Below the pieces are notes generated by a model, which made no database searches, was not told the DNA's origin, and was given only the letters and a program-made list of their open reading frames with translations. This document shows, piece by piece, positions 45,196 to 53,853 of a stretch of 62,025 bases of DNA; the stretch's first letter is position 1, and every line of letters begins with the position of its first letter. The stretch lies in NCBI RefSeq assembly GCF_014650955.1, contig NZ_BMVY01000045.1, forward strand, positions 1-62,025. The letters run 5' to 3'. The stretch comes from Streptomyces tauricus (GTDB taxonomy: Bacteria > Actinomycetota > Actinomycetes > Streptomycetales > Streptomycetaceae). A program made the position numbers and the translations under genes.

Positions 45196-45470
45196 GGCTG
45201 CTCCTGAGGATGGGTGGCGAGCGCCTCAACCGTGACGTCCATCCAGGAGAAGGCGGGCAGGGACGCCAGCGCGTCGTGCAGGTGGGTGGCGTCCGCGGCG
45301 TCCCAGAGCCCGATCACAGCTCGCCTTCCGGGGACCCGCCAGAGGCGCAGAAGCGTTCCCTCACTTCGCAGCTGCTGTGCGCGGTTACGTTCGAGACCTT
45401 TCAATCGGTTCCGTTCAGCGACGGGCATCGTGTCGGGAAGGTTGGTCTCGAACCTGACCAAGAACTCCAT
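45192..45470 (-). CDS. Muconolactone-isomerase-like protein
   Basis: This 92-residue protein has an excellent RBS (AGGAGGAGCAATG). It matches the muconolactone delta-isomerase fold: MEFLVRFETNLPDTMP, a central helix with RNRLKGLERNRAQQLRSEG, TLLRLWRVPGRRAVIGLWDA and ALASLPAFSWMDV. Muconolactone itself belongs to the ortho-cleavage route, which is absent here. In this meta-cleavage operon it may tautomerise or isomerise the LigAB product. That is inference. Confidence 0.75.
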   Translation of the reverse strand: MEFLVRFETNLPDTMPVAERNRLKGLERNRAQQLRSEGTLLRLWRVPGRRAVIGLWDAADATHLHDALASLPAFSWMDVTVEALATHPQEQP

Positions 45471-45537
45471 TGCTCCTCCTTCTGGGCGCCGTCTGGAATC
45501 GACCATTGCGCCCTGGCAGGCGTGGGCGGGACCTCGG

Positions 45538-47025
45538 CTACTCCGAGATCGGGTAGCGCGGAGTGTCCGGGCCCTCGATGGTGATCCACTGGACCTCGGT
45601 GAACTCGGCGAGGCCGGTGCGGCCACCGGACTTCCCATAGCCGCTGTTCTTCACGCCGCCGAAGGGCATCTGCGCCTCGTCGTCCAGCGTCGCGCCGTTG
45701 ATGTGGCACATGCCGACCTCCAGCCGCTTGGCCAGATCGAGCGCGAGAGTCACATTCCGGCTGAAGATCGCCGAGCTGAGTCCGTACTCGTTGTCGTTCG
45801 CGACGGCAAGGGCTTCTTCGGGGCCGTCGACCGAAATAATTGTCACCATGGGCCCGAACGACTCTTCCCGATAGGCACGCATGGCCGGGGTGACTCCAGC
45901 GAGCACGGTCGGCGCGAAGCACGGCCCGTCGGCGACTCCACCCGCGAGCAGGTCGGCTCCTCCTGCGACCGCATCGGCGACGAGCTCCTGGACGTGTTTC
46001 ATGGAGTTCGCGTTGATCAGCGGACCGAACATCGACTCCTTGCGACGGGGATCGCCGTAGACGATCGAATGCGCGACCTCGACCAGGCGGCGGCTGAACT
46101 CGTCGGCGATGCTGCGGTCCACCACGATCCGGCCGGTGGATAGGCAACCCTGTCCGGTGTTGGCGAACGAACCGAAGGCGGCCGCGCTGACCGCGACGTC
46201 CAGATCGGCGTCGGCCAGGACGATGAGGGGAGAGTGGCCGCCGAGCTCCAACACGACCGGCGTGAGCGTCTTGCCGGCCAGCTCGGCGATGACCCGCCCG
46301 ATCCGCGTCGATCCGGTGAAGTGAACACGTCGCACAGCCTCGTGGGAGACGAGCGCGTCGACGACCTCGGCTGCGTCCTTGGGGTCGTTCGTGATCAGGT
46401 TTATCACGCCGTCCGGCAGGCCGCCCTCGGCGAAGCAGGACGCAACCAGTCCGTGCGTGCGGGGGGTCTGCTCGGAAGCCTTCATCACCACGGTGTTGCC
46501 GAGTACAAGAGCCGCTGGCACGGATGCGCCCACGAGTAGGACCGGGGCGTTCCAGGGCACGATGCTCGCCACGACGCCGACCGGCTTGCGGATGGCCAGT
46601 GCGGTACGACGGGGATCCTCCGACGGAATGACCTCGCCCGTCAGGCCCTCATAGGCGGACATCGCGGCGTACCGAACCTTGTCGACCAGGATTTTGATGT
46701 TGAAGTGACCCCACCCGGCCGGCCCGCCCATCTCTGCGGTCACCGCCTCAGAGATCTCCGCAGAGCGCGCCTCGATCGCGTCCGCGCAGGCGAGCAGGAT
46801 CCGTGATCGCTCGGCAGGCGAACGGCCGGCCCAGTTCGGGAAGGCCGCACTCGCGGCATCCACCGCATGGTTGACATCCACCACCGAGGCGGCAGCCGCC
46901 TGGCAGGCGACCTCGCCCGTGTACGGGTCCAGCGACTCGTACACGGCGCCGTTGGCCGCCGCCGTCCAACTGCCCCCGATGAACAGCTCCTGCTGCTGCG
47001 AGCCGGTATCGACGCTGGTCGCCAT
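45538..47025 (-). CDS. Aldehyde dehydrogenase (aromatic aldehyde type)
   Basis: The 495-residue NAD(P)-dependent ALDH starts at ATG 47025 with AAGGAGGAAG. Motifs are VASIVPWNAPVLL, VHFTGSTRIGRVIAE, catalytic Glu in VVLELGGHSP, catalytic Cys in FANTGQGCLSTGR, and FGPMVTIISV. It groups in feel with vanillin, benzaldehyde or salicylaldehyde dehydrogenases. It would feed an aromatic acid into the ring-cleavage enzymes encoded next. First gene of the leftward operon, with a perfect inverted repeat 28 bp upstream. Confidence 0.82.
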   Translation of the reverse strand: MATSVDTGSQQQELFIGGSWTAAANGAVYESLDPYTGEVACQAAAASVVDVNHAVDAASAAFPNWAGRSPAERSRILLACADAIEARSAEISEAVTAEMGGPAGWGHFNIKILVDKVRYAAMSAYEGLTGEVIPSEDPRRTALAIRKPVGVVASIVPWNAPVLLVGASVPAALVLGNTVVMKASEQTPRTHGLVASCFAEGGLPDGVINLITNDPKDAAEVVDALVSHEAVRRVHFTGSTRIGRVIAELAGKTLTPVVLELGGHSPLIVLADADLDVAVSAAAFGSFANTGQGCLSTGRIVVDRSIADEFSRRLVEVAHSIVYGDPRRKESMFGPLINANSMKHVQELVADAVAGGADLLAGGVADGPCFAPTVLAGVTPAMRAYREESFGPMVTIISVDGPEEALAVANDNEYGLSSAIFSRNVTLALDLAKRLEVGMCHINGATLDDEAQMPFGGVKNSGYGKSGGRTGLAEFTEVQWITIEGPDTPRYPISE

Positions 47026-47053
47026 GACTTCCTCCTTGTTGATCAGGAACTCC

Positions 47054-47088
47054 CACGTGCTCGGTGCGACTCGCGCACCGAGCACGTG
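47054..47088. promoter_or_regulatory. Perfect 15-bp inverted repeat upstream of the aromatic operon
   Basis: CACGTGCTCGGTGCG (47054-47068) and CGCACCGAGCACGTG (47074-47088) are exact inverses separated by ACTCG. It lies in the 5' leader of the aldehyde dehydrogenase gene, in the divergent region with the amidohydrolase gene. It could be an operator for a dimeric regulator or a strong RNA hairpin in the leader. No run of T follows on either strand. Confidence 0.7.
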
Positions 47089-47243
47089 GCCTCCTGAACG
47101 CGTTGGCATCAATAACTGAAGCTAGCGAGGTCGTCGGCCGGCAGCCGTAACTTGAGTCACGGCGCCCGCGCCGTCGGCCCGTTAAATTCTCATCGAATCC
47201 CAGCCGTACCGGCATCGCAGCCCCAGACGATAGGTATGACAAC

Positions 47244-48584
47244 ATGTCAACGTCGCAGCAGTCCGAACAGCTGGACAAGATAACCGCCACAGCGGGTGAC
47301 AAGAGTCGGCGCATTCTGCTCACCGGCGCGCACGTCATTACCATGGACAGTCCGGGCGAATTCCATGGCGACATCCTCATCGCGGGTGACACGATCGAGG
47401 CGGTCGGACCGGATCTGGCAGCACGTGTGGGCGGCAATGCCATTGTCGTCAACCTCGCCGGGTCGATCGTCATTCCCGGACTGGTGGACTCGCACATCCA
47501 CGCCTGGGAGGGCCAACTGCGTGGCATTGCTCCTGACGCGACCTTCGCGGAATACATGGCCCTGACCCACGGAAAGCTGGGGAAAGCCTACCGACCCGAG
47601 GACATCGCCATCGCCGAGCGACTGACCGCGGCGCGGGCGTTGAACGCCGGCACGACGACGATTGTCGACAACAGTCACAACTCGCGCAGTGCGGAGCACT
47701 CGGATGCAGCGATCGAGGCCCTACGCGGATCGGGAATCCGGGCCGTATACGCGGCGGGGCCGGCCGTGGAGGGCGATCACAACCACCAGCTCCCGGCCGA
47801 CGTCCTGCGCCTGCGCGACACATATGCGTCGGCCGACGGACTCATCACCATCCGGATGATGGACAGCTGGCCGACGCTCGAGACCTGGCGGTTCGCGGCC
47901 GAACACGGCATCGACGTGTCCTCGGAACTGGGGGGGTGGGTCACCGATTCCGAACAGCTCCTCACCTCCGGCCTCCTACACTCGGGACACACCCTCAACC
48001 ACTGCTCAGGGTTGACGGACAGGTCGTGGGACGCCATTGCCGAAAGCGGCGCCGCGGTGAATGTCGTTCCCCGGTCGGATCCGCACCTCGGGCTCGGGTC
48101 TTTTATCCCGATCCTCGAGGCGAATCGGCGCAATATCCAAGAGGGCATCAGCTCGGACAACGAGTTGGCCTACGGGCACGACCTCTTCACCGAGATGCGC
48201 GTTCTGCAGACGGTGCAACGTGGTCTGAGCCTCAGTGAACAGCAATCCGGCGCGGCGGATAACCCAGTTCCTTATGGGCCCCTGGACGCACTCAAGGCAG
48301 CGACGATCGGTGGTGCGCTGAATGCCGCATTGCCACATCGCATCGGTACACTCACAAGCGGCAAGAAAGCCGACCTGGTCATCCTCTCGCTCGACAAGGT
48401 GAATACGCGCAGCGCGGGCTCTACCATTGGAACGGTCGTGAACTTCGCCGCCATCGAGAATGTCGATGCCGTCTTCGTCAACGGCGTCGTGGCCAAATGG
48501 GGCGGCCGCCTCGTGGGCCAGGACTTCGAGAAGCTCACAGAAGCGGGCGAAGCCTCGAAGGAGTATCTGCTCACGAACTCGTAG
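47244..48584 (+). CDS. Metal-dependent amidohydrolase (cytosine deaminase-like subtype)
   Basis: The 446-residue amidohydrolase has RRILLTGAHVITMDSPGEF at the N-terminal beta domain and the metal motif PGLVDSHIHAWEGQLRG. Further expected landmarks are LNHCSGLT and the late Asp region ISSDNELAYG. The C-terminal ALPHRIGTLTSGKKADLVIL is the usual beta-domain return. It may act on a cyclic amide, an N-heterocycle or an activated aromatic. It is divergent from the aromatic operon and followed by a CocE-type hydrolase. Codon third positions are less G/C-biased than elsewhere. Confidence 0.8.
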   Translation: MSTSQQSEQLDKITATAGDKSRRILLTGAHVITMDSPGEFHGDILIAGDTIEAVGPDLAARVGGNAIVVNLAGSIVIPGLVDSHIHAWEGQLRGIAPDATFAEYMALTHGKLGKAYRPEDIAIAERLTAARALNAGTTTIVDNSHNSRSAEHSDAAIEALRGSGIRAVYAAGPAVEGDHNHQLPADVLRLRDTYASADGLITIRMMDSWPTLETWRFAAEHGIDVSSELGGWVTDSEQLLTSGLLHSGHTLNHCSGLTDRSWDAIAESGAAVNVVPRSDPHLGLGSFIPILEANRRNIQEGISSDNELAYGHDLFTEMRVLQTVQRGLSLSEQQSGAADNPVPYGPLDALKAATIGGALNAALPHRIGTLTSGKKADLVILSLDKVNTRSAGSTIGTVVNFAAIENVDAVFVNGVVAKWGGRLVGQDFEKLTEAGEASKEYLLTNS

Positions 48585-48634
48585 CACCATTTCACCCTGC
48601 CTCCTTCGAGGAAGAGTCATGCGAAAGGCTTGTC

Positions 48635-50323
48635 ATGTCCAACAACGAAAGCTTCGAAATCCTCTACCGACTGCCGATCCCACCGGAAGAGGGGAAGTAC
48701 CCCGGCCTGGCTCCTTCCCGCCGCGTCGAGCACGGCCTGATCGTCGAGCGCGATGTGGCCGTCCCGATGCGGGACGGCGTCGTGCTGCGCGTAGACGTCT
48801 TCCGCCCGGAGGGGCAGTGGGACCTGCCGGTGCTGTTCACCTACAGCCCGTACGGAAAACATGCCCGCAAGGGGTTCCACATGCTGTACCCGCAAGCCGG
48901 GCAGGATGACCGCAGGTTCGTCGACCCGGGAACGACGGGTGTCTCGGTATCGCACTACACCGTGTGGGAGGGCCCCGACCCGCTGTATTGGTGCAATCAG
49001 GGCTTCGCGGTCGTTAACGCGGATTCCCGCGGATCGTGGGGATCGGAGGGGTCCTTGACGTTCCATTCGCAGCAGGAGGCCGCCGACGGGTACGACATAG
49101 TCGAGTGGGCAGCCGGCCAGCCGTGGAGCAACGGACGGGTCGGCATGACCGGTGTGTCCTACCTGGCGTGGAGTCAGTGGAACGTGGCGGCAACCCGGCC
49201 GCCGCACCTGTTCGCCATCAACCCGTGGGAGGGATACTCCGACCCCTACCGTGACATCGCCATGCAGGGCGGGATCCGGGAGACCCGTTTCCGCGGGTGG
49301 TGGATCGAGTCCACGGCCTATTCCCGCAACCGGGTGGAGGACGTCGTCGAGCTGTGCAAGCAGCACCCGCACTTCGATGCGTACTGGAAGGCGAGAACGC
49401 CCGACCTGTCGAGGATCGAGGTGCCGCTGTACGCCGTCGTGGACTGGGGCGACCACGGCATTCACACCCGGGGCACGATCGAGGGATTCAAACAGGCCGG
49501 CTCCCGTGAGAAGTGGCTCGAGGTGCATGGCCGCATGAAGTGGCCCTATTACTACCGCCCCGAGAGCCTGGACCGGCAGCTGGAATTCTTCACGACATTC
49601 CTGAAAGAGGCACCCGGCGCCACGCTGGACTGGCCGCGGCTGAACATCGAGGTGCGCGAGTCGCATTTTGTGGGCGAGGTACGAGCCGAGAACACCTGGC
49701 CGCTCGAGGGTACCGTCTCGACACCGCTGTTCCTCGATGCCGCAGCCGGCGCTCTTACTAAGGACCTTCCAGCGGCGTCCAGCCTCAGCTACGACTCCGA
49801 GAACCCGAAGGATTTTCTCGAGTTCTCGGTTGCCCTCGACGAGGACACCGAAGTCACCGGCACCATGTCCCTGCAGCTGTGGGTGGAGAGCGAGACGGAC
49901 GAGGCCGATCTCTTCGTGGCCGTGGAGAAGTTCGACCGTAACGGCGTGCGGGTGCCATTCCCGTTCCAGTCCATGTTCCACGACGGGCCGGTTGCCCTCG
50001 GGTGGCTTCGTGCCAGCCACCGTGACCTTGATGTCGAGCGTTCGACCCCGCAGCAGCCGTGGCACACCCACGCCCGATCCGTGCCGCTCGAGCCCGGCCG
50101 TCCCATCCTCGTCGACATCGAGATCTGGCCGTCCTCAACCCTGTTCCGGGCCGGGGAGCGCCTGGCGGTGCGGGTGAAGGGCAGCGATTACTACACCTAT
50201 CCCGGAGTGCCGGCGGTCATCCACCACCAGGAACCACACAACGCCGGCCGACACACCGTCCACACCGGCGGGGACCACCCCTCCCGGCTGCTCCTCCCCG
50301 TGATCAACCACTCGGCCAGCTGA
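48635..50323 (+). CDS. CocE/NonD-family serine hydrolase
   Basis: The 562-residue protein starts at ATG 48635 with GAAAGG. The X-Pro dipeptidyl-peptidase/cocaine-esterase fold is shown by AVPMRDGVVLRVDVFRP, NADSRGSWGSEG, and nucleophile Ser in GRVGMTGVSYLAWSQW. A C-terminal jelly-roll follows (DLFVAVEKFDRNGV, WPSSTLFRAGERLAVRV, TGGDHPSRLLLPVI). It hydrolyses esters or amides. It lies 50 bp after the amidohydrolase, so the two likely work on one compound feeding the aromatic route. Substrate unknown. Confidence 0.82.
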   Translation: MSNNESFEILYRLPIPPEEGKYPGLAPSRRVEHGLIVERDVAVPMRDGVVLRVDVFRPEGQWDLPVLFTYSPYGKHARKGFHMLYPQAGQDDRRFVDPGTTGVSVSHYTVWEGPDPLYWCNQGFAVVNADSRGSWGSEGSLTFHSQQEAADGYDIVEWAAGQPWSNGRVGMTGVSYLAWSQWNVAATRPPHLFAINPWEGYSDPYRDIAMQGGIRETRFRGWWIESTAYSRNRVEDVVELCKQHPHFDAYWKARTPDLSRIEVPLYAVVDWGDHGIHTRGTIEGFKQAGSREKWLEVHGRMKWPYYYRPESLDRQLEFFTTFLKEAPGATLDWPRLNIEVRESHFVGEVRAENTWPLEGTVSTPLFLDAAAGALTKDLPAASSLSYDSENPKDFLEFSVALDEDTEVTGTMSLQLWVESETDEADLFVAVEKFDRNGVRVPFPFQSMFHDGPVALGWLRASHRDLDVERSTPQQPWHTHARSVPLEPGRPILVDIEIWPSSTLFRAGERLAVRVKGSDYYTYPGVPAVIHHQEPHNAGRHTVHTGGDHPSRLLLPVINHSAS

Positions 50324-50467
50324 CCTCCGGCGGTCCGCCCGACAGCGACGGCGACATGAACAGCGCAAGAGCGTACACGCGCGAAGGCGGTGGCCAGGAG
50401 TGAGCCCCAAGGTCCGAACAAGGTGCTGCTCAGCCTTCGCCGTCACCGGGATGCCAGGGGCGTGGCG

Positions 50468-51175
50468 TCAGAGGGTCGCCTGCGGGTGTGCGGGCCTGAG
50501 GTAGTGGACGGTGCTCTGGGCGCAGTGTTCGGTGAGTAGGTCCCGCAATTCGTCGGCAGCGGTGGTCAGGAGGTGGCCGTCGCGGGTGGCGTGAAGGGTT
50601 TCCAGGACGAAGGCGACGTGGGTGGAGTCCTCGGTGACGCGGGTGCGGTGAGCGTCGCGGTGGTTCCAATGCCGCGTGAGGACATCGGTGGTGTCGGTGT
50701 AGATGATCTCCCCGGCCTTGGGGTTCTCGACGGTGTCGGGTTCGCCGAGCGGGGTGAAGGTCTCGGTGCCCTCGGCGTAGCGGATCTCGACGTCGCCGGT
50801 GACGTGGTCGAGATCGAAGGCGCCGGCGGGCAGGCCGTGACGGACGGAGACGGCGTTGTAGGAGTCGACGGCCGGGTTGATCCGGGGCAGCGTGCCCTTC
50901 TTCGCCAGGCGGCGGCCGAGGGCGTCGACGCTGGGCCGGATACGGCGGGGATTGGTGCCGAAGGAGCGGTAGGCGGTGTGCCACGCTTCGATGCGTGGGT
51001 CGCTCTCGTCGGCGGGGGTCCAGGCGCCGACGGCGAGGTCCTGCTCCAGGACCTTCACCGCGGCGGCTGTTCGGGGCCAGAGCTGGCGACCGCGCAGGCC
51101 GGTGGCGGTGACGACGGCGATCAGGGTGTCGGGGAAGGCGTTGGCGACGGCGGGGCTGATACGAAAGGCGGTCAT
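50468..51175 (-). CDS. B3/B4 tRNA-binding-domain protein
   Basis: The 235-residue protein matches stand-alone B3/B4 domains related to phenylalanyl-tRNA synthetase beta. Landmarks are WHTAYRSFGTNPRRIRPSVD, LPRINPAVDSYNAVSVRHG and PAGAFDLDHVTGDVEIRYAEG. Such proteins are suspected to edit or sense mischarged tRNA, but the function is not established. ATG 51175 is chosen because the frame upstream is not family-like. No operon partner is evident. Confidence 0.8.
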   Translation of the reverse strand: MTAFRISPAVANAFPDTLIAVVTATGLRGRQLWPRTAAAVKVLEQDLAVGAWTPADESDPRIEAWHTAYRSFGTNPRRIRPSVDALGRRLAKKGTLPRINPAVDSYNAVSVRHGLPAGAFDLDHVTGDVEIRYAEGTETFTPLGEPDTVENPKAGEIIYTDTTDVLTRHWNHRDAHRTRVTEDSTHVAFVLETLHATRDGHLLTTAADELRDLLTEHCAQSTVHYLRPAHPQATL

Positions 51176-51497
51176 CGTGAGAGCAGTTCCGTTTCGGGAG
51201 CGGGCTGGGGTGAGGACGGTCAGGACTTCCAGGTAGTTCACGGTGCAGGGCCACGAGCGAGAGCACCCGACCGATTCCCCTCACCAGATGAAGATCACCA
51301 ACAGCATCCAAGATGTGTGTCAGAAATCAATAGCAGCCGCCCCAGCCAAGCGGTGAGGACGCCGACGAGGAGCAGGCCCGGCCTGTCGGCAGGACCGCAG
51401 GTCGTTGCCCTTGCCGCCTCCACCTTCGCTGGCTGACGTCGAGGGCGCCTGACACGCTGGCGTACCGCTTACGGCGACGTCGATCGTCTCCATGAAG
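51176..51497. other. Intergenic region without recognised gene
   Basis: It separates the B3/B4 gene start from the TetR gene end. Open frames present have no family resemblance. No clear terminator hairpin was seen. Confidence 0.35.
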
Positions 51498-52103
51498 TCA
51501 CGGACGTAGCCAGGGAGCCAGCGCTACCTGGATGGCTTGGCGTCCGGCGTCGCAGAGCGCAACCGGATCCGGATCCAATGCCTGATCCGACTTTTCGAGT
51601 AGGTGGTACAGGGCGCCCAGGACGGCTCCGGTGACGGCCCCGGACAGCGCTACCGCGCTCGCCTCGTCGAGTTGCTCCGGGAACGCGGCCGCGAGGTGCT
51701 TGGCGATTTCGAGCATCGCCTCGCACAGAAGTTGCAGGGCACGTCCCCGTACCGCTGGCACATCCCGAAACAGACGCAGCCGTAGCGCCGCAAACCCGCC
51801 GGGGAGGTCGTTGTCGGCGCTGGCGAGGTACTTCATCGCCCGCATCAGCAGCTGGGCAGGTGCTTCGCCCGCCTTGTGGTTCTTCACGATCTCGACGGCG
51901 GCGCGTACTCGAGCATCGGCGTCAGGGAACAGCACGTCTTCCTTGCTCGCGAAGTAGCTGAAGAACGTGCGGGTTCCGATCTCGGCAGCAGCTGCGATAT
52001 CGGCGACGGTGGTGCCCTCGTAACCCTTGCGCTCGAAGAGCTCGGTCGCGGCTTCAACGAGAGCTCGCCGCGTGCGAGCTCGTCGCCGATCGATAAGAGA
52101 CAC
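51498..52103 (-). CDS. TetR-family transcriptional repressor
   Basis: The 201-residue repressor has the N-terminal helix-turn-helix RRALVEAATELFERKGYEG then TTVADIAAAAEIGTRTFFSYF, and a helical sensor domain ending AIQVALAPWLRP. It is divergent from the FAD oxidoreductase gene. The 130-bp intergenic region carries an unusual set of TGCAT repeats. Auto- and divergent control is likely, with a small-molecule ligand not identifiable here. Confidence 0.86.
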   Translation of the reverse strand: MSLIDRRRARTRRALVEAATELFERKGYEGTTVADIAAAAEIGTRTFFSYFASKEDVLFPDADARVRAAVEIVKNHKAGEAPAQLLMRAMKYLASADNDLPGGFAALRLRLFRDVPAVRGRALQLLCEAMLEIAKHLAAAFPEQLDEASAVALSGAVTGAVLGALYHLLEKSDQALDPDPVALCDAGRQAIQVALAPWLRP

Positions 52104-52189
52104 TCCCCAACTCTATACGGCCAACCCGATCCCGCACTGGATGCAGTCAGACACCTAATGCACTTCTGTGATGGCACTCACTTCCGTAT

Positions 52190-52220
52190 TGCATCCATTG
52201 CATCTCTGCATTGAGTGCAC
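52190..52220. promoter_or_regulatory. Cluster of TGCAT/TGCAC repeats in the tetR-oxidoreductase region
   Basis: TGCAT occurs at 52190, 52199 and 52207, and TGCAC at 52216: four near-identical pentamers spaced 9, 8 and 9 bp, just upstream of ATG 52234. Another TGCAC lies at 52159. Near-helical spacing suggests a protein-binding array, probably for the divergently encoded TetR repressor. The function is inferred. Confidence 0.45.
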
Positions 52221-52233
52221 CTATGGTTGTGGC

Positions 52234-53391
52234 ATGCCCAACAGAGAAGTACTGATCCTGGGTGCCGGTGTCGCAGGCCCGGCCCTTGCTTACTGGTTGG
52301 CCCGATTCAACTTCCACCCCGTCGTCGTCGAGAAGGCGCGAGGGCTGCGATCCAGCGGCAACCCCGTCGATGTCAAGGGTCCGGCTGTCCAGGTCGCCGA
52401 GAAGATGCGCATCATGCCGCAGCTTCAAGCCGCTGCGACCGGGGTGACCGGCACGACCCTCCTTGACCTCGCCGGCCGTCCGATGGCGCGGCTACCGATG
52501 ACCTCCGAGAAAAGGAGGGATGTCGAGATCAGTCGCGCAGACTTGGCCACGATCGTGTACGAGGCCGCGCATGACGGTGCAGAGTTCTTGTTCGGCGATA
52601 CCGTCGTGGACCTAACCCAGGACCCGGCTGGTGTCGACGTCACCTTCGAGCAGGCCGCCCCGCGCCGCTTCGACCTCGTGATCGGAAGCGACGGCATCCA
52701 CTCGACGGTGCGACGACTGGCATTCGGGCCGGAGCAGCAGTACGCACGCGATCTGGGCATGTACCTGGCGACCGTGCCGTTGCCGGCCGAGGCGATCGAA
52801 TTTCCGCACGACATGGTGGTGCACAACAGCCCTGGCCGACTGCTGCTCGTTCATCCAGGACGGGACCAGCCGATGGCGATGTTCGTGTTCCGCGGGACTA
52901 CAGACGGATACGACCGCCGCGACCGGGTCACGCAGAAGCGCATACTGGCAGACGCGTACGACGGCGCTGGCTGGCGAGCCCCCGAGTTGGTGGAAGCGTT
53001 CCGCGAGCATCCTGATCCCTACTTCGACCGCCTCAACGCGATCCGGATCGACGGGTGGTCGCGAGGCAGGGTGGGCCTCCTCGGCGATTCGGCGTCGAGT
53101 GTCGCGGTGTTCGGGGACGGATCGACGCTGGCGGTGGCAGGCGCTCACACGCTTGCGGAGGCATTGCACGCACATCCTGAGGACCACGCCCGAGCCTTCC
53201 GACAGTACGAAGCGACGCACCGGCGGCTGGTCAACCCGAAGCAGCGTCAGATCGGGCCGATGGCCTCCGTATTGGTTCCGCGAACCGCCCGTGGCCTCAC
53301 CGCGCGAAACGCCGCCGCACGAGCACTCGTCGGCGTGACGGGCAAGGCCTTCGCCCCGACCATCGCCCGGACGATAGAAGCGAATCCATGA
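52234..53391 (+). CDS. FAD-dependent monooxygenase/oxidoreductase
   Basis: The 385-residue flavoprotein starts at ATG 52234, where the family N-terminus begins. The FAD-binding motif is VLILGAGVAGPALAYWLARF, with VVVEKA after it. The DG motif is DLVIGSDGIHSTVRRL and the second FAD motif is RVGLLGDSASSVAVFGDGS. This is the PHBH/TetX-like class that hydroxylates aromatics or drugs. Divergent TetR control fits a ligand-inducible detoxification enzyme. Confidence 0.85.
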   Translation: MPNREVLILGAGVAGPALAYWLARFNFHPVVVEKARGLRSSGNPVDVKGPAVQVAEKMRIMPQLQAAATGVTGTTLLDLAGRPMARLPMTSEKRRDVEISRADLATIVYEAAHDGAEFLFGDTVVDLTQDPAGVDVTFEQAAPRRFDLVIGSDGIHSTVRRLAFGPEQQYARDLGMYLATVPLPAEAIEFPHDMVVHNSPGRLLLVHPGRDQPMAMFVFRGTTDGYDRRDRVTQKRILADAYDGAGWRAPELVEAFREHPDPYFDRLNAIRIDGWSRGRVGLLGDSASSVAVFGDGSTLAVAGAHTLAEALHAHPEDHARAFRQYEATHRRLVNPKQRQIGPMASVLVPRTARGLTARNAAARALVGVTGKAFAPTIARTIEANP

Positions 53392-53541
53392 TGAGTGGGG
53401 CGGACGAATGGAGGTCGCTTATAGCAGCGCAGGGCTGCGGCGAGGCCGAGAAAGCCAGGCACTCTCGCCTGAGCTGTACTGAGATTCGTGGAGTCCCTGA
53501 TGCCAGGGTTACGATCCTGGCGAAGGAGATCCACGAGCACC

Positions 53542-53853
53542 ATGCCTGCACCACGTAAGTACCCGGATGAACTCCGGGAGCGCGCGATCCGCGAGGTCCG
53601 CACCACCGGCCGCCCCATCGCGCACGTCGCGAAGGACCTGGGCATCCACAAGGAAGCCCCGCGTGGCTGGGTCCGCCAGACTGAGGCTGATCACGGCGAA
53701 CGCGACGACCGGCTGACCAGCGCTGAGCGTGATGAACTGAAGCAACTCCGCAAGGAGAACGCCGAGTTGAAGCGGGCGAACGAGATCTTGAAAGCCGCGT
53801 CGGTGTTTTTTGCCCAGGAGATCGACCGTCCCCGGACGAGGCCGAGCAGGTGA
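53542..53853 (+). CDS. IS3-family transposase OrfA
   Basis: The 103-residue OrfA has a helix-turn-helix (YPDELRERAIREV, PIAHVAKDLGIHKEAPRGWV) and a leucine-zipper-like coiled coil (ELKQLRKENAELKRANEILK). GGAG lies upstream of ATG 53542. The stop overlaps the start of orfB (GTGA), the usual set-up for -1 frameshifting to make OrfAB. A small hairpin (GCCAGG/CCTGGC) lies just upstream. Confidence 0.85.
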   Translation: MPAPRKYPDELRERAIREVRTTGRPIAHVAKDLGIHKEAPRGWVRQTEADHGERDDRLTSAERDELKQLRKENAELKRANEILKAASVFFAQEIDRPRTRPSR

